From NCBI RefSeq assembly GCF_018987265.1, contig NZ_CP076853.1, forward strand, positions 3,189,501-3,253,500: a DNA stretch of 64,000 bases. Direction: 5' to 3'. The stretch comes from Rhizobium sp. WYJ-E13 (GTDB lineage: Bacteria > Pseudomonadota > Alphaproteobacteria > Rhizobiales > Rhizobiaceae). Every line of letters starts with the position of its first letter. Position 1 is the first letter of the stretch. The position numbers and the translations under genes are program-made. Under the pieces are notes generated by a model. It made no database searches. It saw nothing but the letters and a program-made list of their open reading frames with translations, and had not been told where the DNA came from. Shown here in pieces: positions 35,065 to 44,484 of this stretch.

Positions 35065-35961
35065 ATGGATAACCGCATCGGCGAGATGGATGTCTTCGTG
35101 CAGGTGGCTGAGCTCCAGAGCTTCTCGGCAGCCGGCCGCAGGCTCAGGCTTTCACCCTCAGCCGTCAGCAAACTCGTCACGCGGCTGGAGGATCGTCTCG
35201 GCACGCGTCTTCTGGTACGCACCACCCGCGCCCTGCAGCTGACACCGGAAGGCGAAATCTATCTCGAACGCTCCCGCCGCATCCTCTCGGATATCGAAGA
35301 AACGGAGCGCGCCGTCTCGGCAGGCGGCACGACGGTGGCGCGCGGCCGCCTGCGCGTCAGCACATCAGTCGCCTTTGGCGTTCGCTACATCGTGCCGCTG
35401 GTCCCGGATTTCCTGAAGCTCTATCCGGAAGTCGATCTCGACCTCGCGCTCAACGATGGCATTATCGACATCGTCGGCGAGCGTGCCGATATCGCCATCC
35501 GCTCCGGCGCCCTGCGCGACTCCTCGCTGAAGGCGCGCAAGCTGCTCGAAAGCCGCCGCGTCATCGTCGCCTCACCCGATTATCTGCAACGGGAAGGCAT
35601 GCCGGAAAACCCCGAGGATCTCGACCGTCACAATTGCCTGACCTTCAGCTTTCGCTCGATCTCGGAAGAATGGCCATTCCGCAATCCTGAGAATGGAGAC
35701 CGTTTCGCAAGACCCGTCTTCGGCAATCTCGAGACCAATAACGGGCCGACCGCACGCAGCCTTTGCCTCGCCGGTCTTGGCCTCGCCCGCGTCGGTCAGT
35801 TCCATGTGCAGCCGGATATCGACGCGGGAACATTGGTGCCCGTGTTGGAAGCCTATAACCCCGAGGATATTGAACTCATCCACGCCGTCTATCCCGGTCA
35901 CGAACATCTTGCGGCCCGCATCCGCGCCTTCATCGATTTCCTGGTCAAGAACATCCGCTAG
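35065..35961 (+). CDS. LysR-family transcriptional regulator
   Basis: 298 aa. N-terminal HTH (MDVFVQVAELQSFSAAGRRLRLSPSAVSKLVTRLEDRLGTRLLVRTTRALQLTPEG, about 8-63) and a C-terminal periplasmic-binding-like effector domain (about 92-295). Divergent to the MFS-aldo/keto reductase pair, which is the usual LysR target arrangement. The gap holds a perfect palindrome TTGAATTCAA at 35040-35049 close to its own start, a possible binding site. Inducer unknown. Confidence 0.93.
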   Translation: MDNRIGEMDVFVQVAELQSFSAAGRRLRLSPSAVSKLVTRLEDRLGTRLLVRTTRALQLTPEGEIYLERSRRILSDIEETERAVSAGGTTVARGRLRVSTSVAFGVRYIVPLVPDFLKLYPEVDLDLALNDGIIDIVGERADIAIRSGALRDSSLKARKLLESRRVIVASPDYLQREGMPENPEDLDRHNCLTFSFRSISEEWPFRNPENGDRFARPVFGNLETNNGPTARSLCLAGLGLARVGQFHVQPDIDAGTLVPVLEAYNPEDIELIHAVYPGHEHLAARIRAFIDFLVKNIR

Positions 35962-36072
35962 ATAGGGCATAACAAAGCGCACCGGCTGGACAGAACCGGA
36001 GGGCGATTGAAAGCAGGGCTTGTCGGGAGATATCGACATGGCTCCAGAAGAACCCGCCGTAAAGAGATTAAA

Positions 36073-36232
36073 GTGCGATCCACACAGCCGGTGGAAACTT
36101 TCGATCCTGGGCGCCTACTGAAGTAGGTGGGCGCCGTATGTCCAGACCCACGAGCCCGGACAGGGACAGCTCCCTAAGGATCGGGTATGGCCCCGAGGAT
36201 TCATTTGTTCCTGTCGAGAAGCGCAGACCGCA
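36073..36232 (-). ncRNA. ssrS: 6S RNA (RNA polymerase-binding regulatory RNA)
   Basis: About 160 nt on the minus strand, downstream of zapA as in most proteobacteria. The ends pair: TGCGGTC (complement of 36226-36232) with GATCGCA (complement of 36073-36079). Recognisable alphaproteobacterial 6S segments follow in order: CCTCGGGGCCATACCCGATC, GGGAGCTGTCCCTGTCCGGG, GGTCTGGACATACGGCGCCC. These leave the long duplex with an open central bubble that mimics a sigma70 promoter and traps the holoenzyme in stationary phase. No open frame here is credible. The exact 5' end is inferred from the closing stem. ygfA, normally adjacent downstream, is missing at this place. Confidence 0.88.
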
Positions 36233-36291
36233 TCGCGGAATATAAGTGCATTTATGTCGCAGCACCAGTGGGGCAGCGGTGCTGGCCCAAA

Positions 36292-36669
36292 TTAATTGAG
36301 TTCAGCGGGTGTGCGGCCGTTGAGCTTGTCAGTAATGCCCTGAATGTGGCTCGTCACTTCCGAAAGGGCAGCCGCAATGCCTTCCTCCGTTCGGGCGGTG
36401 GCGGCAAGCACGGTATCCCGGTTGCTGCGCAGCGTCTCCAGTTCGGATTCCAGCCCGGCAACGCGCCGCGTTAGCTCGGAAATCTCGTCCATCACCATGA
36501 TCCCGGCCATGACTGTGATCCTGAGATCGCCGATTTCGCCGAACTGCCCTTTGAGATGGCCCACGTAACGGTCGAAACGGGTCGCAAGATCGCTCAGGTG
36601 CTCTTCCTGCCCTTCTTCGCAGGCCATGCGATAGGCCTTGCCGTCGATCGTTACCGTTACCTGCGCCAT
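36292..36669 (-). CDS. zapA: Cell division protein ZapA
   Basis: 125 aa from ATG 36669 (MAQVTVTIDGKAYRMACEEGQEEHLSDLATRFD); a TTG three codons earlier is less likely. ZapA bundles FtsZ filaments at the division site. The N-terminal globular part (about 1-60) carries the IDGKAYRMAC and LRITVMAGIMVMDE motifs, and the C-terminus (about 65-115) is a coiled coil. It follows the DUF4164 gene by 15 bp and precedes 6S RNA, the canonical order. Confidence 0.93.
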   Translation of the reverse strand: MAQVTVTIDGKAYRMACEEGQEEHLSDLATRFDRYVGHLKGQFGEIGDLRITVMAGIMVMDEISELTRRVAGLESELETLRSNRDTVLAATARTEEGIAAALSEVTSHIQGITDKLNGRTPAELN

Positions 36670-36684
36670 GTCTTCCAAGTCCTC

Positions 36685-36960
36685 TTAGCGGTCAAGAACC
36701 GCGCGGATCGTTTCCATCGCCGTCACCAGCCGCCGCGAAACCTCGCGGTTGACCTCTTCCAGACGATTGGCGCGGAATTCGGCCTGGTCGAGCTCCTGGG
36801 CAAGACGCGAACGATCGGCATGCACACGGCGAACCTCGCCTTCGATCTCGCCTTGCTCGCGCTGGCGCTCGATACGCATGTCCACTGCATTCTCAAGGCC
36901 TGAGATTGCCTGTTTCAGCTCCGTAAGCGCCGCTTCGATGGTTTTGCCGTTAGGCGTCAT
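36685..36960 (-). CDS. DUF4164-family (ZapB-like) coiled-coil protein
   Basis: 91 aa from ATG 36960 (MTPNGKTIEAALTELKQ), with GGAAAAG upstream. Almost entirely alpha-helical coiled coil (about residues 8-85), rich in Glu/Arg/Leu. It lies directly before zapA, and small coiled-coil proteins at this place in alphaproteobacteria are considered ZapA partners; that link is inferred from position. Divergent from tkt. Confidence 0.85.
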   Translation of the reverse strand: MTPNGKTIEAALTELKQAISGLENAVDMRIERQREQGEIEGEVRRVHADRSRLAQELDQAEFRANRLEEVNREVSRRLVTAMETIRAVLDR

Positions 36961-37292
36961 GTCTTTTCCGGTTCCCCGCACAAGACCCGCGAATCGGCTC
37001 CTGCCGCCGACCCTGTATTTTCAAGAGGATATGCAGCTAGGCTGGAGCGCGTCAATAAAGCCTGGCTGATCGTGCCCGCCCTATTCTGTGGATGAGTGAT
37101 TTACACAAGCTTGTCACACAAAATTCGTCTTTTGTAAAACTTGACGGTCAAATGTCAAAAATCGTCGCACCCGGCCTCCAAACGGCTTCCAGTTTGTTGA
37201 CTTGCCCGTTCCAACTGCTATGTCTCGACCGCTCTCTTTGATGGTCTTGGCAGGCTCGAGGCCATCCCCAACCTGGAACCAGCGGAAAAGCC
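36961..37292. other. 332-bp divergent intergenic region between DUF4164 gene and tkt
   Basis: No gene is seen. It holds a small palindrome TTGAC-G-GTCAA at 37141-37151, followed at once by another TCAAAA motif, and the tkt promoter candidate listed separately. Promoters for the zapA operon are expected at the other end but could not be assigned. Confidence 0.4.
37197..37224 (+). promoter_or_regulatory. Putative sigma70 promoter of tkt
   Basis: TTGACT (37197-37202) and TATGTC (37219-37224) with a 16-nt spacer; the alphaproteobacterial consensus is near CTTGAC-17-CTATAT. Predicted start of transcription would leave a 5' leader of about 60 nt before the tkt ATG at 37293. Confidence 0.45.
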
Positions 37293-39266
37293 ATGACCTC
37301 ACGCGAACAAAACGATCGGATGGCGAATGCGATCCGATTCCTCTCCATGGATGCTGTCGAAAAGGCGAATTCCGGCCACCCTGGCATGCCGATGGGCATG
37401 GCTGATGTGGCAACGGTCCTCTTCACCAAATATCTCCGCTTCGACCCCAAGAAGCCGCATTGGCCGAACCGCGACCGCTTCGTGCTGTCTGCCGGCCATG
37501 GCTCGATGCTGCTCTACTCGCTGCTCTATTTGACAGGCTACCCGGACATGTCGGTCGAGGACCTGAAGCAGTTCCGTCAACTCGGCTCCAAGACCGCCGG
37601 CCATCCGGAATACGGTCATGCCACCGGCATCGAAACCACCACCGGCCCGCTTGGTCAGGGCATTGCCAATGCCGTCGGCATGGCGATCGCCGAGCGCAAG
37701 CTGCGCGACGAATTCGGTCCGGAACTGCAGGATCACTATACCTACGTCATCAATGGCGACGGCTGCCTGATGGAAGGCATCAGCCATGAGGCGATCGCTC
37801 TTGCCGGCCATCTCAAGCTGAACAAGCTGATCCTCTTCTGGGACAACAACTCGATCACCATCGACGGCGCCGTCTCGCTGTCTGACTCGACCGACCAGAT
37901 CGCCCGCTTCAAGGCCGTTCACTGGAACACGATCGAGATCGATGGTCACGACCAGGCCGCGATCGCCGAAGCGATCGAAGCCGCCCACAAGTCGGACCGC
38001 CCGACCTTCATCGCCTGCAAGACCGTCATCGGCTTCGGCGCTCCGAACAAGCAGGGCACCCATAAGGTTCACGGCAACCCGCTCGGCGCCGATGAAATCG
38101 CTGCCACCCGCAAGGCGCTGAACTGGGAATACGAGCCTTTCGTCATCCCCTCCGACATCCTCGATGCATGGCGCGCAGCCGGCACCCGCTCTGACAATAT
38201 CGTCAAGGCTTGGGAAGAAACGCTCTCCAAGTCCCCGGCCAGGGCCGAGTTCACCCGCCGTTTTGCCGGAGACCTGCCGGAAGGTTTCGACAAAGCCATC
38301 GACGACTACAAGAAGAAGCTCGCCGAAACCAAGCCGACGATCGCCTCCCGCAAGGCATCCGAAGACGCGCTTGAAGTTATCAACGGCTTCGTGCCGGAAA
38401 CGCTTGGCGGCTCTGCCGACCTCACTCCGTCGAACAATACCAAGACCAGCCAGATGCATTCGATCACGCCGACGGATTTTGCCGGACGCTACATGCACTG
38501 GGGCATCCGCGAACACGGCATGGCATCTGCCATGAACGGTATCGCGCTGCATGGCGGTCTTATTCCTTACGGCGGCGGCTTTATGATCTTCTCGGATTAT
38601 TGCCGCCCGCCGATCCGCCTCGCTGCCCTCATGGGCATTCGCGTCATCCACGTGCTTACGCATGACTCGATCGGCGTCGGCGAGGACGGCCCGACCCACC
38701 AGCCGGTCGAGCAGATCGCTGGCCTGCGCGCCGTTCCGAACCTGCGGGTCTTCCGTCCGGCAGACGCCGTCGAAACGGCCGAATGCTGGCAGATCGCCAT
38801 GAAGAGCAAGGATCATCCGTCTGCGCTGGCTCTCACCCGCCAGAACCTGACGACCGTCCGCACCGAGTATAACCAGAAGAACCTCTGCGAACTCGGCGCC
38901 TATACGCTCGCCGGCAATGCCGATGCCAAGGTCACGATCTTCGCCTCGGGCTCGGAAGTGGAACTGGCCGTTGCCGCCCGCGCAACGCTGGAAGGCAAGG
39001 GTGTCAGCACCCGCGTCGTTTCCGTTCCCTGCACGGAACTCTTCTTCGAGCAGCCGGATGCCTACCGCAAGGACGTCATCGGCAACTCGCCGGTCAAGAT
39101 TGCCGTCGAAGCTGCCGTCCGTGAAGGCTGGGATGCCTTCATCGGTCCGGAAGGCTCGTTCGTCGGCATGAAGGGTTTCGGCGCTTCCGGCCCGGCAAAG
39201 AAGGTCTTCGAACATTTCGGCATTACGGCTGACGCCGTTGTTGCAGCCGCAGAAGCGAAGCTCTAA
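37293..39266 (+). CDS. tkt: Transketolase
   Basis: 657 aa, usual length (about 660). Thiamine-diphosphate enzyme of the pentose phosphate pathway. The N-terminal block [32 protein letters not shown] (about 9-40) and [16 protein letters not shown] lead to the ThDP-binding GDGCLMEG...[10 protein letters not shown] (about 153-192). The middle pyrimidine domain contains [19 protein letters not shown] (about 405-423), and a C-terminal domain follows. It begins the cluster tkt-gap-...-pgk-...-fba and is divergent from the zapA operon. The gap gene follows 65 bp later. Confidence 0.97.
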   Translation: MTSREQNDRMANAIRFLSMDAVEKANSGHPGMPMGMADVATVLFTKYLRFDPKKPHWPNRDRFVLSAGHGSMLLYSLLYLTGYPDMSVEDLKQFRQLGSKTAGHPEYGHATGIETTTGPLGQGIANAVGMAIAERKLRDEFGPELQDHYTYVINGDGCLMEGISHEAIALAGHLKLNKLILFWDNNSITIDGAVSLSDSTDQIARFKAVHWNTIEIDGHDQAAIAEAIEAAHKSDRPTFIACKTVIGFGAPNKQGTHKVHGNPLGADEIAATRKALNWEYEPFVIPSDILDAWRAAGTRSDNIVKAWEETLSKSPARAEFTRRFAGDLPEGFDKAIDDYKKKLAETKPTIASRKASEDALEVINGFVPETLGGSADLTPSNNTKTSQMHSITPTDFAGRYMHWGIREHGMASAMNGIALHGGLIPYGGGFMIFSDYCRPPIRLAALMGIRVIHVLTHDSIGVGEDGPTHQPVEQIAGLRAVPNLRVFRPADAVETAECWQIAMKSKDHPSALALTRQNLTTVRTEYNQKNLCELGAYTLAGNADAKVTIFASGSEVELAVAARATLEGKGVSTRVVSVPCTELFFEQPDAYRKDVIGNSPVKIAVEAAVREGWDAFIGPEGSFVGMKGFGASGPAKKVFEHFGITADAVVAAAEAKL

Positions 39267-39331
39267 TAGAAGTGCCTACGGGCACTTCCTCATTACTATC
39301 AGCAAGCCCCACCTCTAGGGAGTGAATGCAC

Positions 39332-40342
39332 ATGACAGTCAAGGTTGCCATCAACGGTTTCGGACGTATCGGCCGCAACGTTCTTCGCGCCATCGTCGAA
39401 TCCGGCCGTACCGACATCGAAGTCGTCGCCATCAACGACCTCGGCCCCGTCGAGACCAACGCTCACCTGCTCCGTTACGACTCCATCCACGGCAAGTTCC
39501 CGGCCGAAGTGAAGGTCGAAGGTGATACGATCATCGTCGGCGGCGGCAAGCCGATCAAGGTCACCGCGATCAAGGATCCGGCAACTCTTCCCCATCGGGA
39601 ATTGGGCGTCGATATTGCGATGGAATGCACGGGCATCTTCACCGCCCGCGACAAGGCTGCGGCCCATCTGACGGCAGGCGCCAAGCGCGTCATCGTTTCG
39701 GCTCCTGCCGACGGCGCTGACCTCACGGTCGTCTTCGGCGTCAACCATGACCAGCTCACCAAGGAGCACCTGGTCATCTCCAACGCGTCCTGCACCACGA
39801 ACTGCCTGGTGCCGGTCGTCAAGGTTCTCGATGACGCCGTCGGCATCGACCACGGCTTCATGACGACCATCCACTCTTACACCGGCGATCAGCCGACGCT
39901 CGACACGATGCACAAGGATCTGTATCGCGCCCGCGCTGCCGCCCTCTCGATGATCCCGACCTCAACGGGCGCCGCAAAGGCCGTCGGCCTCGTTCTGCCG
40001 CACCTCAAGGGCAAGCTCGACGGCACCTCGATCCGCGTTCCGACCCCGAACGTTTCTGTCGTTGACTTCAAGTTCGTTGCCAAGAAGGCCACCACGGTCG
40101 GCGAAATCAACGAAGCGATCAAGGCTGCTGCAAACGGCAAGCTGAAGGGCATCCTCGGCTACACTGATGAGCCGCTCGTCTCCCGCGACTTCAACCACGA
40201 CAGCCACTCCTCGATCTTCGCGACAGATCAGACGAAGGTCATGGAAGGCAACTTCGTGCGCGTCCTGTCCTGGTACGACAACGAATGGGGCTTCTCCAGC
40301 CGCATGTCCGACACGGCTGTGGCCTTCGCCAAGCTTATCTGA
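39332..40342 (+). CDS. gap: Glyceraldehyde-3-phosphate dehydrogenase (type I)
   Basis: 336 aa. ATG 39332 ([20 protein letters not shown]) is chosen because AGGGAG is 9-10 nt upstream; an ATG at 39326 is too close to it. The NAD-binding GFGRIGR motif (residues 9-15) and the catalytic Cys154 in NASCTTNC are intact. Catalyses the phosphorylating oxidation of glyceraldehyde 3-phosphate. It is likely cotranscribed with tkt and ends at a strong terminator. Confidence 0.97.
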   Translation: MTVKVAINGFGRIGRNVLRAIVESGRTDIEVVAINDLGPVETNAHLLRYDSIHGKFPAEVKVEGDTIIVGGGKPIKVTAIKDPATLPHRELGVDIAMECTGIFTARDKAAAHLTAGAKRVIVSAPADGADLTVVFGVNHDQLTKEHLVISNASCTTNCLVPVVKVLDDAVGIDHGFMTTIHSYTGDQPTLDTMHKDLYRARAAALSMIPTSTGAAKAVGLVLPHLKGKLDGTSIRVPTPNVSVVDFKFVAKKATTVGEINEAIKAAANGKLKGILGYTDEPLVSRDFNHDSHSSIFATDQTKVMEGNFVRVLSWYDNEWGFSSRMSDTAVAFAKLI

Positions 40343-40360
40343 GCTTGACGGCAGATTGAA

Positions 40361-40391
40361 AAACGGCCCGGGAAACCGGGCCGTTTTGTTT
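40361..40391 (+). terminator. Rho-independent terminator of gap
   Basis: Stem AAACGGCCCGG (40361-40371) and CCGGGCCGTTT (40376-40386) closed by a GAAA tetraloop, followed by TGTTTTG. It begins 18 bp after the gap stop and is the strongest terminator in the window. Confidence 0.92.
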
Positions 40392-40439
40392 TGAGGAACG
40401 GTGTGCAACCTTCGCTGGGTTGCCTCGAAAGAACAGGAA

Positions 40440-40949
40440 ATGGTGCATCTGAATATTCGAAAGGCTGATCCGGCCGACGCCCGGGAACTTTCCGAGATTC
40501 TCAACGAGATCATCGCAATCGGCGGCACAACCGCACTCGAGACCCCTCTTTCGCCGGAAGAACTGGCCGATTGGTTCATAACAGGCGAATGGCCTCTGAT
40601 ATGCCACGTCGCCGAGAGCAGTTCTGGTCTCGCCGGTTTTCAGTCCCTGAGCCTCTACGGAAACCCGCCGAAGGGCTGGGCCGATATCGCGACCTTCGCG
40701 CGGCAGAACCCAAAGATACCGGGCGTTGGAACCGCACTTTTCGCGGCAACTCTTGCCGTTGCCAAAGAGCGCAACATCGAGTTCATCAACGCAACCATCC
40801 GCGCCGACAATGCCGGCGGTCTCGCCTATTACGAAAAAATGGGCTTCCGCACCTATAACACGATTGAGAAAGTGCCGCTTAAGGATGGTACGCTGGTGGA
40901 CAAAATTCAGAAGCAATATGAGGTGCAGAAGGGTCGGAGCGACCTCTAG
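40440..40949 (+). CDS. GNAT-family N-acetyltransferase
   Basis: 169 aa from ATG 40440 (MVHLNIRKADPADARELSEIL), with AGGAA just upstream. Motif A appears as NPKIPGVGTALFAATLAVAKERNIEFINATIRADNAGGLAYYEKMGFRTYN (about 95-146); the classical RxxGxG/A pyrophosphate loop is slightly altered to IPGVGTA. Related to phosphinothricin-acetyltransferase-like enzymes. Substrate unknown. It lies behind the gap terminator and is probably on its own transcript. Confidence 0.87.
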   Translation: MVHLNIRKADPADARELSEILNEIIAIGGTTALETPLSPEELADWFITGEWPLICHVAESSSGLAGFQSLSLYGNPPKGWADIATFARQNPKIPGVGTALFAATLAVAKERNIEFINATIRADNAGGLAYYEKMGFRTYNTIEKVPLKDGTLVDKIQKQYEVQKGRSDL

Positions 40950-41009
40950 GCGCCTCGCAAACAAAAAATGCGGCGGCCCGCCTATCTGCCCTGCTCTCGC
41001 CTGATTTGC

Positions 41010-41027
41010 TTATACATTCTTTATACA
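41010..41027 (+). promoter_or_regulatory. Direct repeat TTATACA upstream of the K+/H+ antiporter gene
   Basis: TTATACA occurs at 41010-41016 and again at 41021-41027, one helical turn (11 bp) apart, about 200 bp before the antiporter start in an otherwise gene-free 280 bp. The pattern recalls the AT-rich direct repeat bound by KdpE-type response regulators, but no regulator gene is near; it may equally be a promoter element. Confidence 0.35.
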
Positions 41028-41229
41028 GACTTTTTCCCGTAGCGTCCTTCACTATCCCTCCTCCCGCGGGTCGTCCAGCAGCATGATGCAGCGATGCAGC
41101 CGAGGTTAAGCCGCAAGGCCTACCCTTCTGCTGTTTTTTGCCGTTTACTAAAAGATCGCGCTGGACGCGGAGGGGTAAAGGACAGATCGGAGGCGGCTTT
41201 CGGATGGCGATGAGGCGAAAGGGGTAGGC

Positions 41230-43080
41230 ATGGAAGCGTTTTACATCGTGGTGCTAGTTGCGACGGCGCTCGTGCTTCTTGCTGCCTTTTCGAGCTTGCT
41301 CGCCTTCCGCTTCGGCGCTCCCCTGCTGCTGCTCTTCCTGATGATTGGGCTCGCCGCTGGTGTCGATGGTCTCGGCATCGAATTCAGCAATAACTACCTT
41401 GCCTATGTTCTGGGCTCGGTTGCCCTTGCCGTCATCCTCTTCGATTCCGGCTTCGGCACGCCGATGCAGGCCTTCCGCATCGCTGCGATACCATCACTGA
41501 CACTCGCATCGGTCGGCGTGCTCCTGACAGCGGCCCTCTTTGCTTTCGCCGCCCGCTGGCTGCTCAATTTCACCTGGCTCGAAGGCATGCTGCTCGGTTC
41601 CATCGTCGCCTCCACCGATGCCGCCGCCGTCTTCTTCCTGCTGCGCATCGGCGGCATCAACATCCGCGACAAGGTGCGTTCCACCCTGGAAGTCGAATCC
41701 GGCACCAACGACCCGATGGCGATCTTCCTGACAATCGCACTGGTCGAGGTTCTCGCCAGCGGCGAACGTTACGCCGGCATCAATATCGGCATGCTCGCCA
41801 TGTTCATCCAGCAAATGGGCCTTGGCGTCATCCTCGGCCTGCTGGGCGGCATGATGATCGTGCTGATCGCCGGCCGGCTGGAAACGGATCGCGGCCTCAC
41901 GCCTATCTTCGTGCTGGCGCTTGCCTTGCTCGTCTTCTCCTTCACCGGTGCTGTCGGCGGCAGCGGATTCCTTGCCGTCTATGTCGCCGGTATCTATGCC
42001 GGAAACCGCAGGATGCAGGCGATTGGCACCATCAGGCGCTTTCAGGACGGCATGACCTGGCTTGCCCAGATCATCATGTTCCTTGTGCTCGGCCTGCTGG
42101 CGACGCCCTCGCAGTTTCCTGTCATCATCGTGCCGGCGATCCTGCTCGCGCTCTTTCTGATCTTCGTCGCCCGGCCGCTCGCCGTCTGGCTGTCGCTGCT
42201 GCCCTTCGATTATACCCAGCAGGAAATCGGCTTCGTCGCCTGGGTCGGCCTGCGCGGCGCCGTTTCCATCCTTCTCGCCATCATGCCGATCCTCGGCGGG
42301 CTGCAGCACAGCCAGATCTATTTCAACACCGCCTTCATCATCGTGCTCGTCTCGCTGCTCCTACAGGGCTGGACGATCAAGCCGGTCGCCAAGCGCCTGG
42401 GCCTCATCATCCCACCGCGCATCGGCGCGGTCGACAAGGTGGAGGTCGACCTGCCGGGCGCCGCCAACCACGAACTGCTTTCCTATCGCGTCGTCAAGGA
42501 TAGCCCCGTGCTCCGTGGCGAGCGCATCCCGCGCTGGGCAGCCCCCTCGCTCGTGATCCGCGACGGCAAGTCGATGCGCTATCAATATGCCGGCCGCCTC
42601 AGGGAAAACGATCTCGTCTACCTTTTCATCGCGCCGAGCTACTCGCGCCTGCTCGACCGTCTCTTCGCCAGCCGCGCACCCGTCGATGAGGACGATGCGG
42701 AATTCTTCGGCGCCTTCGCGCTGTCACCGGCCCGTCCCGCCGCCGATCTCGACGCCGCTTACGGTCCCGGCCTTCTCAACGAAACCGAAAAGGGGCTGAC
42801 GATCGCCGAACTGATGAAACAGCGCCTCGGGGGCAAGGCGGACTATGCCGATCGTGTCCGTCTCGGCTCGCTGATCCTCATCGTTCGCGACCTCGACGAC
42901 CAGGATCACATTACCTCTGTCGGCATGTCGCTGGAGGCTGTGGAGCCGGCCACCACGCTACCGATCTTCATCAATCTGCGCGATATTATCCAGCGCATCC
43001 GCGACCGTATGAAAGGCCGCCAGAAACATGAGGCAGCCACGACGGAAGGTGCTGCGGGACGGGAGGAAAACCCGCGCTGA
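41230..43080 (+). CDS. Potassium/proton antiporter, NhaP2/CvrA type (CPA1)
   Basis: 616 aa. Residues about 1-390 hold 12-13 membrane helices of the Na+/H+ exchanger fold, with LEGMLLGSIVASTDAAAVFFLLR (about 117-139) and LEVESGTNDPMAIFLTIALVEV (about 154-175) carrying the essential Asp pair region. A cytoplasmic TrkA-C domain (about 410-480, NHELLSYRVVKDSPVLRGERIP) and a CorC/HlyC-like transporter-associated domain (about 505-580) follow, as in K+-efflux members. It would export K+ in exchange for protons. It is a single gene 81 bp before pgk, so readthrough into pgk is possible. Confidence 0.92.
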   Translation: MEAFYIVVLVATALVLLAAFSSLLAFRFGAPLLLLFLMIGLAAGVDGLGIEFSNNYLAYVLGSVALAVILFDSGFGTPMQAFRIAAIPSLTLASVGVLLTAALFAFAARWLLNFTWLEGMLLGSIVASTDAAAVFFLLRIGGINIRDKVRSTLEVESGTNDPMAIFLTIALVEVLASGERYAGINIGMLAMFIQQMGLGVILGLLGGMMIVLIAGRLETDRGLTPIFVLALALLVFSFTGAVGGSGFLAVYVAGIYAGNRRMQAIGTIRRFQDGMTWLAQIIMFLVLGLLATPSQFPVIIVPAILLALFLIFVARPLAVWLSLLPFDYTQQEIGFVAWVGLRGAVSILLAIMPILGGLQHSQIYFNTAFIIVLVSLLLQGWTIKPVAKRLGLIIPPRIGAVDKVEVDLPGAANHELLSYRVVKDSPVLRGERIPRWAAPSLVIRDGKSMRYQYAGRLRENDLVYLFIAPSYSRLLDRLFASRAPVDEDDAEFFGAFALSPARPAADLDAAYGPGLLNETEKGLTIAELMKQRLGGKADYADRVRLGSLILIVRDLDDQDHITSVGMSLEAVEPATTLPIFINLRDIIQRIRDRMKGRQKHEAATTEGAAGREENPR

Positions 43081-43161
43081 AACGGCGACCCACTGCCTTG
43101 CGTCTCCCCCGATCCTTGCTATGGTCGGCGCAACTTTCGCCAACCACGAACGGATCCTCCC

Positions 43162-44358
43162 ATGGCAGTTTTCAAGACTCTCGACGACCTCAACGACATC
43201 GCCGGCAAGCGCGTTCTCGTCCGCGTCGACCTCAACGTCCCTGTCAAGGACGGCAAGGTCACCGACACGACCCGCATCGAGCGTGTTGCGCCGACAATCC
43301 TTGAACTGTCGGAAAAGGGCGCCAAGGTCATCCTGCTCGCCCATTTCGGTCGCCCGAAGGATGGTCCTTCGGCGGAATTTTCGCTTTCGCTGGTTGCCCC
43401 GTCAGTCGAGCAGGTGCTCGACCATTGCGTGCTGACGGCAGCCGACTGCATCGGCGAGGCAGCTGCTTCCGCCGTCGCGAAGATGAACAATGGCGATATC
43501 CTGCTCCTGGAAAACACCCGCTTCCACAAGGGCGAGGAAAAGAACGATCCTGATTTCACCAAGGCGCTCGCCGCAAACGGCGATATCTATGTCAACGATG
43601 CCTTTTCGGCTGCGCACCGCGCCCACGCCTCCACCGAAGGTCTTGCCCATCATTTACCTGCTTATGCGGGGCGCACCATGCAGGCCGAACTCGAAGCATT
43701 GGAAAAGGGTCTCGGCAACCCGGTCCGTCCGGTCGTCGCGATCGTCGGCGGCGCCAAGGTCTCGACCAAGATCGACCTCTTGATGAACCTCGTAAAAAGG
43801 GTCGATGCGCTCGTCATCGGCGGCGGCATGGCCAATACCTTCATCGCCGCCCGCGGCACCAATGTCGGCAAGTCGCTCTGCGAACATGATCTTGCCGATA
43901 CCGCCAAACAAATCATGATTGAAGCCGCCACTGCCGGCTGCGCGATCGTCCTGCCGGAAGACGGAGTCGTCGCCCGCGAGTTCAAGGCAGGTGCGGCCAA
44001 CGAAACTGTTTCTATCGAAGCGATCCCCGCCGATGCTATGGTTCTCGACGTCGGTCCGAAATCGGTCGAAGCCGTCAAGGCCTGGATCGAACGCGCCACC
44101 ACGCTCGTGTGGAACGGTCCGCTCGGCGCCTTTGAAATCGAGCCCTTCGATACAGCGACCGTCGCCGCCGCGAAATATGCCGCCGAGCGCACCAAGGCAG
44201 GCAAGCTTACTTCGGTTGCAGGCGGTGGCGATACGGTCTCGGCACTGAACCATGCCGGCGTTGCCGAAGACTTTACCTATGTTTCGACCGCAGGCGGCGC
44301 CTTCCTTGAATGGATGGAAGGCAAGGAACTACCGGGCGTGGCCGTTCTCTCCCGTTAA
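43162..44358 (+). CDS. pgk: Phosphoglycerate kinase
   Basis: 398 aa, usual length. [24 protein letters not shown] (about 13-36) is the N-terminal substrate loop; [22 protein letters not shown] (about 191-212) and [40 protein letters not shown] (about 354-393) form the nucleotide domain. Transfers phosphate between 1,3-bisphosphoglycerate and ADP. The order gap-pgk-fba is conserved in rhizobia, here with the GNAT and antiporter genes between gap and pgk. Ends at a terminator. Confidence 0.97.
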   Translation: MAVFKTLDDLNDIAGKRVLVRVDLNVPVKDGKVTDTTRIERVAPTILELSEKGAKVILLAHFGRPKDGPSAEFSLSLVAPSVEQVLDHCVLTAADCIGEAAASAVAKMNNGDILLLENTRFHKGEEKNDPDFTKALAANGDIYVNDAFSAAHRAHASTEGLAHHLPAYAGRTMQAELEALEKGLGNPVRPVVAIVGGAKVSTKIDLLMNLVKRVDALVIGGGMANTFIAARGTNVGKSLCEHDLADTAKQIMIEAATAGCAIVLPEDGVVAREFKAGAANETVSIEAIPADAMVLDVGPKSVEAVKAWIERATTLVWNGPLGAFEIEPFDTATVAAAKYAAERTKAGKLTSVAGGGDTVSALNHAGVAEDFTYVSTAGGAFLEWMEGKELPGVAVLSR

Positions 44359-44394
44359 TCGATAAGGCGATTAGCCAGATATTCCAGCAGGATA

Positions 44395-44427
44395 GACCGC
44401 GGAGGCTAGCGCTTCCGCGGTCTTTTG
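44395..44427 (+). terminator. Rho-independent terminator of pgk
   Basis: Twelve-bp stem GACCGCGGAGGC (44395-44406) with GCTTCCGCGGTC (44411-44422; one G-U pair), TAGC loop, followed by TTTTG. It begins 36 bp after the pgk stop, so fba downstream needs its own promoter. Confidence 0.85.
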
Positions 44428-44457
44428 CTCAAAAAGAGAAAAAAATCCCGAACTTTC

Positions 44458-44484
44458 AAACGATTGAAATCATTTCAATCGTTT
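44458..44484. promoter_or_regulatory. 27-bp perfect palindrome upstream of fba
   Basis: Arms AAACGATTGAAAT (44458-44470) and ATTTCAATCGTTT (44472-44484) flank a single central C, without any mismatch. It lies between the pgk terminator and the fba start (about 96 bp upstream), exactly where an operator for the fba promoter would be. The length and odd-centred symmetry suit a LacI/GntR/ROK-type dimer; no T-tract follows, and the arm is AT-rich, so it is not a terminator. Confidence 0.7.

Noticed and set aside
36068..36265. Small minus-strand open frame over the 6S RNA
   Set aside because: No ribosome site or homology; the sequence is explained by the 6S RNA structure.
37299..39215. Long open frame opposite tkt on the minus strand
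   Set aside because: It is the codon-bias shadow of a high-GC gene; the tkt protein is full length and strongly conserved, and the antisense frame has no ribosome site or recognisable domain.
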